From Acorus gramineus (lineage: Eukaryota > Streptophyta > Magnoliopsida > Acorales > Acoraceae): a stretch of 64,000 bases of DNA. Position numbers and translations under genes: made by a program. The stretch lies in contig JAUJYN010000018.1 of assembly GCA_030737835.1 (NCBI GenBank), positions 3,348,001-3,412,000 of the forward strand, given 5' to 3'. Position 1 is the stretch's first letter. Every line of letters begins with the position of its first letter. Below the pieces are notes generated by a model. That model was not told the origin of the DNA, made no database searches, and saw only the letters and a list, made by a program, of their open reading frames with translations. This document shows positions 60,333 to 64,000 of this stretch, piece after piece.

Positions 60333-63300
60333 GGTAGAGCTCGCCATGACGGACTTCGATGCAATCCTGGGAATGGATTGGCTCTCAGCTAGTCACGCCA
60401 GTATCGACTGTTTTGTGAAGTTGGTGTCTTTCCACATCCCTGGTCAGAGATCTTTTCAGTTCGTGGGCGATCGTGACATCGCCCCTTTGGGGTTCGTGTC
60501 ATCCATCCAGGTGTGGAGACTCCTTCAGGGAGGATGTGAGGGCTTTCTGGCGTATATTGCTGAGGAGGACGCACCACCGCGGGCAGATATCAGTCAGACT
60601 CCGATCGTGGTGGAATATCTGGAGGTTTTCCCCGATGATCTTCTTGGATTACTGCCGGATCGCGCGATCGAGTTTGAGATTAATCTAATTCCGGGGACCG
60701 AGCCAATTTTGAGAGCTCCGTACCGGATGGCCCCAGCAGAGCTGAAGGTGCTCAAGGAGCAGTTGGAGGAGTTGCTCGAGAAGGGCTTCGCACGTCCGAG
60801 TGTTTCTCCGTGGGGAGCCCCTGTTTTGTTCGTTCGGAAGAAGGACGGTTCACTGCGTCTTTGTATTGATTACAGGCAGCTGAACAAGCGGACCGTGAAG
60901 AACAAGTACCCCTTGCCACGGATTGACGATCTGTTTGACCAGCTCCAGGGAGCGCGTGTCTTTTCTAAGATCGATCTCCGTTCGGGCTACTATCAGCTGA
61001 AGATCCGGGAGTCAGATATTCCGAAGACGGCCTTTCGTACCCGTTATGGGCACTACGAGTTTCGAGTACTGCCGTTTGGGTTGACGAATGCGCCGGCAGC
61101 CTTCATGGATCTGATGAACCGGGTGTTTCGGCCCTTCCTCGACTCCTTCGTAGTAGTCTTCATCGATGATATTCTGGTGTACTCGAGGAGTCTTGAGGAG
61201 CACGCTGACCATCTCCGCACTGTCTTGGAGACTTTGGCCCGACATCAGTTGTTTGCCAAGTTCAGTAAGTGCGAGTTTTGGTTGGAGCGTATGCCTTTCT
61301 AGGCCACGTGATTTCCGGCGAGGGTATATCTGTGGACCCGGACAAGACGCTCGCCGTGTCGAATTGGCGTCGACCGTCGAACCCCACCGAGATTCAGAGC
61401 TTCCTGGGTTTGGCGGGTTATTATCGGAGGTTTGTCGAGGGTTTCTCGAAGATAGCTGTTCCTCTGACCCGCCTCACTCGGAAGGATGTCCGGTTCGAGT
61501 GGTCCCCATCTTGCGAGGAGAGCTTCCTGGAGTTGAAGCGAAGGCTCACCTCAGCGCCAGTTCTTACCATTCCGTCTGGGAGTGGTGGATTCGCAGTCTA
61601 CTCCGATGCATCGCGGCTGGGTGTGGGTTGCGTCCTGATGCAGTACGGTAAGGTTGTGGCTTACGCGTCGCGTCAGTTGAAGCCCCATGAGCAGAATTAC
61701 CCCACCCACGATTTAGAGTTAGCAGCGATCATCTTTGCGCTGAAGATGTGGAGGCACTACCTCTATGGCGAGGAGTTCGAGCTCTTCACTGATCACAAGA
61801 GCTTGACTTACTTGCAGTCCCAGCCGGAGCTCAACATGCGTCAGAGACGTTGGGTCGAGTTCCTGAAGGACTATGATTGTGACATCGACATCGCTTACCA
61901 TCCGGGTAAGGCGAATGTCGTGGCCAATGCTCTCAGCAGGCAGCCCTTGGGCATGGCCGCCCACTTGGCTGTACGTCGTTGGAGGCTTCTGGAGGAGGCC
62001 GCTTGCTGGATCAGCGTTCGAGAGACACCTGCGGGTGGCTTTTTGGCCAGGCTAGTGGTGCAGCCCGTTCTTCTCGATGAGATCCGCACGGCTCAGGGCA
62101 GGATCCTCACTTTCTAGTCCTCTCTGAAGGCGTCGCCCTGGGCGAACGTCCGGACTACCAGATTCGCGAGGACGGAATCCTGCGGTTCAGAGGTCGAGTA
62201 TGCATTCCTGACGACGCAGAGTTGAAGCAGAAGATCTTGGACGAGGCCCATCGTTCGAGGTACACAGTGCATCCTGGTGGCACGAAGATGTACAGGGGCC
62301 TTCGTCGTGGCTACTGGTGGCGCGGGATGAAGGCGGATATTGGCCGTTTCGTTGCCCGTTGCTTGGTATGCCAGCAGGTGAAGTCGAAACATCAGCGTCC
62401 TGCGGGGAAGCTGCAGTCCATTGAGATTCCTCAGTGGAAGTGGGAGCAGATCACCATGGACTTCGTTTTGGGCTTGCCGAGGTCACGTTCGGGTCGCGAT
62501 GCCATCTGGGTAATCGTCGACCGACTGACTAAGTCCGCTCATTTCCTCCCCATTCGACTCACCGATTCTCTGGACACCCTGGCGCAGTTGTTTGTCTCCG
62601 AGATTGTTCGTCTCCATGGCACTCCCGTCAGCATCATTTCTGATAGAGACGCGAGATTTACTTCGAGGTTCTGGCGTAGCCTTCAGCACGCCCTTGGTAC
62701 GAACCTCCACTTCAGTACAGCGTTTCATCCGCAGACGGACGGCCAGTCGGAGAGGACGATTCAGACCCTGGAGGACATGCTGCGAGCTTGCGTTCTCGAC
62801 TTTGGGGGCAGTTGGGAGAGGCATCTCCCGTTGGTGGAGTTCGCCTACAACAACAGCTACCACTCGAGTATTCGGATGGCACCATATGAAGCGCTCTATG
62901 GCCGCAGCTGCAGGTCCCCCTTGTGTTGGGACGAGCGGAGAGCGCCAGTTGGAGGGACCAGAGATCATCCACCAGACCTCAGAGATGGTCAAGACGATTC
63001 GTGAGCGTATCCGAGTCGCTCAGAGCCGTCAGAAGAGCTACGCCGATCGTCGTCACCGTGAGCTCGCCTTCGAGGTTGGTGACCATGTTTTCCTGAAGGT
63101 GTCCCCGATGAAGGGCATCTTCCGTTTCGGTGTGCGGGGCAAGCTGAGTCCGCGTTTCATTGGGCCGTTTCTCATCCTTGAGAGGATTGGAGAGGTGGCC
63201 TATCGCATAGCCCTGCCCCCACAGTTGGCTCAAGCCCATGACGTCTTCCATGTCTCGCAGCTGAGGCGTTACGTCCACGATCCTGCTCACGTTATTCGTT

Positions 63301-63496
63301 CGAGCCGCTCGTCTTCGAGCCGGACTTGTCATTCGTGGAGCAGCCGATCGAGATCCTGGACCAACGCGAGAAGAGGCTCCGCACCAAGACCGTCCAGCTG
63401 GTTAAGGTGCGATGGCAGCACCGTTCTGGTGCCGAGGCCACTTGGGAGCGCGAGGACGCCATGCGTGGCGCATATCCACATCTTTTCCCTTCCTAG
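60333..63496 (+). pseudogene. Element 2 pol continuation (RT, RNase H, integrase, chromodomain)
   Basis: Resumes the frame cut at 49154 with ELVELAM-like residues (TSD copy 60328-60332). RT is complete in one frame up to about 61295 ([10 protein letters not shown] near 60847, FIDD near 61160). A frameshift follows near 61293, then RNase H (about 61600-61960), with an in-frame 6-bp duplication giving [10 protein letters not shown] (61880-61895). A frameshift near 62097 precedes the integrase (H-X-H, CX2C about 62250-62380; acidic core to about 62760). Another shift occurs near 62935 and a 1-nt loss near 63296 disrupts the entry to the chromodomain. The stop is at 63494. Confidence 0.9.
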
Positions 63497-63530
63497 ATGT
63501 TTTTGTATTAATTTTGTGGACAAAATTTCC

Positions 63531-63544
63531 TAAGGGGGGAAGAA
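63531..63544 (+). promoter_or_regulatory. Polypurine tract of element 2
   Basis: TAAGGGGGGAAGAA before the 3' LTR, one substitution from the other two elements. Confidence 0.88.
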
Positions 63545-64000
63545 TGTTATATATGTGTCACTTTTAGCCTTTTGGTCACCTTTGGGACATTTCTAGCAGT
63601 TTTCCAATTTTTCTTTTTTTGACTTTTAGCTATCTGCATGAGCTCGAGAACTCCGATTGAAAATCTAACTGCACATTATGAGTCCTGGTGCCATTTCGAG
63701 CCACTCACAAAAATTTCATCGAATTCCGGTAACGTTTTAGAATTTGGCAGTTTCGAATCGTATCCGGGTTTTGACCGAGTTGGAATGTCAAAGGGGGGAC
63801 TTGACCAAGTCAAGAAGACTTGGACCAAGTCAAATTTGACCATTGACTTGGTCAAATAGTTTTGTTTTTTTGTGTGGTTGGGTTGACTCAAAGTCAAGCC
63901 CACCAACCCTAATTGTTCTAAGTGTGTGAGTGTGTGTGTGTGTGTGTGTTACTATACCTAGGCGTCCCCCTTCTTCCCCATCTCCATCTCCCTCTCACAC
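63545..64000 (+). repeat. 3' LTR of element 2, cut by the window edge
   Basis: Matches 45318-45800 with scattered substitutions and a deletion of about 30 bp near 63619. The rest, and the predicted ATACC duplication, lie outside the window. Confidence 0.93.

Larger units (their letters stand above)
45318..64000 (+). mobile_element. Element 2: gypsy chromovirus, split by element 3, runs off the window
   Basis: 5' LTR 45318-47492, PBS at 47498, gag-pol in two pieces (47605-49154 and 60333-63496), polypurine tract 63531-63544 and the first 456 bp of the 3' LTR. The host frame breaks at 49154 and resumes at 60333 in the protease/RT linker region, with GAGTT duplicated. Many stops show it is a dead copy. 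Its LTR (2,175 bp) is shorter than those of elements 1 and 3. Confidence 0.93.

Noticed and set aside
1-64000. A novel defence, biosynthetic or signalling gene cluster
   Set aside because: Apart from UGE, recognisable coding capacity belongs to LTR retrotransposons; no cluster of host genes exists in the window.

Overview
This is a window of plant nuclear DNA, almost certainly from a flowering plant. The evidence is AT-rich intergenic sequence, GT-AG introns, chromodomain-bearing Ty3/gypsy elements primed by initiator-tRNA-Met, Ty1/copia remains, Mutator-like foldback elements, and one nine-exon nuclear gene of plant type. The species cannot be named from the sequence. I see no bacterial, organellar or CRISPR content.

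The only intact host gene is a cytosolic UDP-glucose 4-epimerase (UGE1/UGE3-like) on the + strand, CDS 29567-34915. Its nine exons join in frame to a 350-residue protein with all catalytic motifs. It sits in a roughly 7 kb island (about 28.5-35.6 kb) between transposon blocks.

Layout. 1-5.1 kb: two minus-strand LTR pieces of a gypsy family. 5.1-9.6 kb: AT-rich DNA with a probable copia solo LTR (5754-6288) and a probable hAT-like element (8732-9555). 9.66-28.43 kb: one decayed Ty1/copia element expanded by three insertions: a Mutator-like foldback (9820-10775, 9-bp TSD), a full chromovirus (element 1, 13805-24579, TSD GCAAA) inside its pol gene, and a second Mutator-like element (26704-28012). 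28.4-35.6 kb: the UGE gene. 35616-39985: a complete 4.37 kb minus-strand solo LTR with perfect TSD CAATC, just downstream of UGE. 40-43.9 kb: AT-rich DNA with GTTACA/TGTAAC-rich repeats and a possible gene fragment. 43.9-45.3 kb: a minus-strand LTR fragment. 45318-64000: a chromovirus (element 2) running off the window, interrupted within its protease by a complete chromovirus (element 3, 49155-60327, TSD GAGTT).

The three + strand gypsy elements carry gag with a zinc knuckle, aspartic protease, RT, RNase H, integrase and a C-terminal chromodomain (Tekay/Del-like). All three are non-autonomous as sequenced because of stops and frameshifts. By LTR comparison and ORF decay, element 3 is youngest, element 1 older, and element 2 must predate element 3.

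The most unusual signal is in the long LTRs. They share a conserved splice-like architecture: a 5' donor, a very GC-rich intron-like segment, a micro-exon of 36 nt in seven of eight copies, a second intron-like segment, and a third acceptor. Elements 1 and 3 also have a perfect 25-nt palindrome in the leader, and elements 1-3 have G-quadruplex-type GGGTGA arrays.
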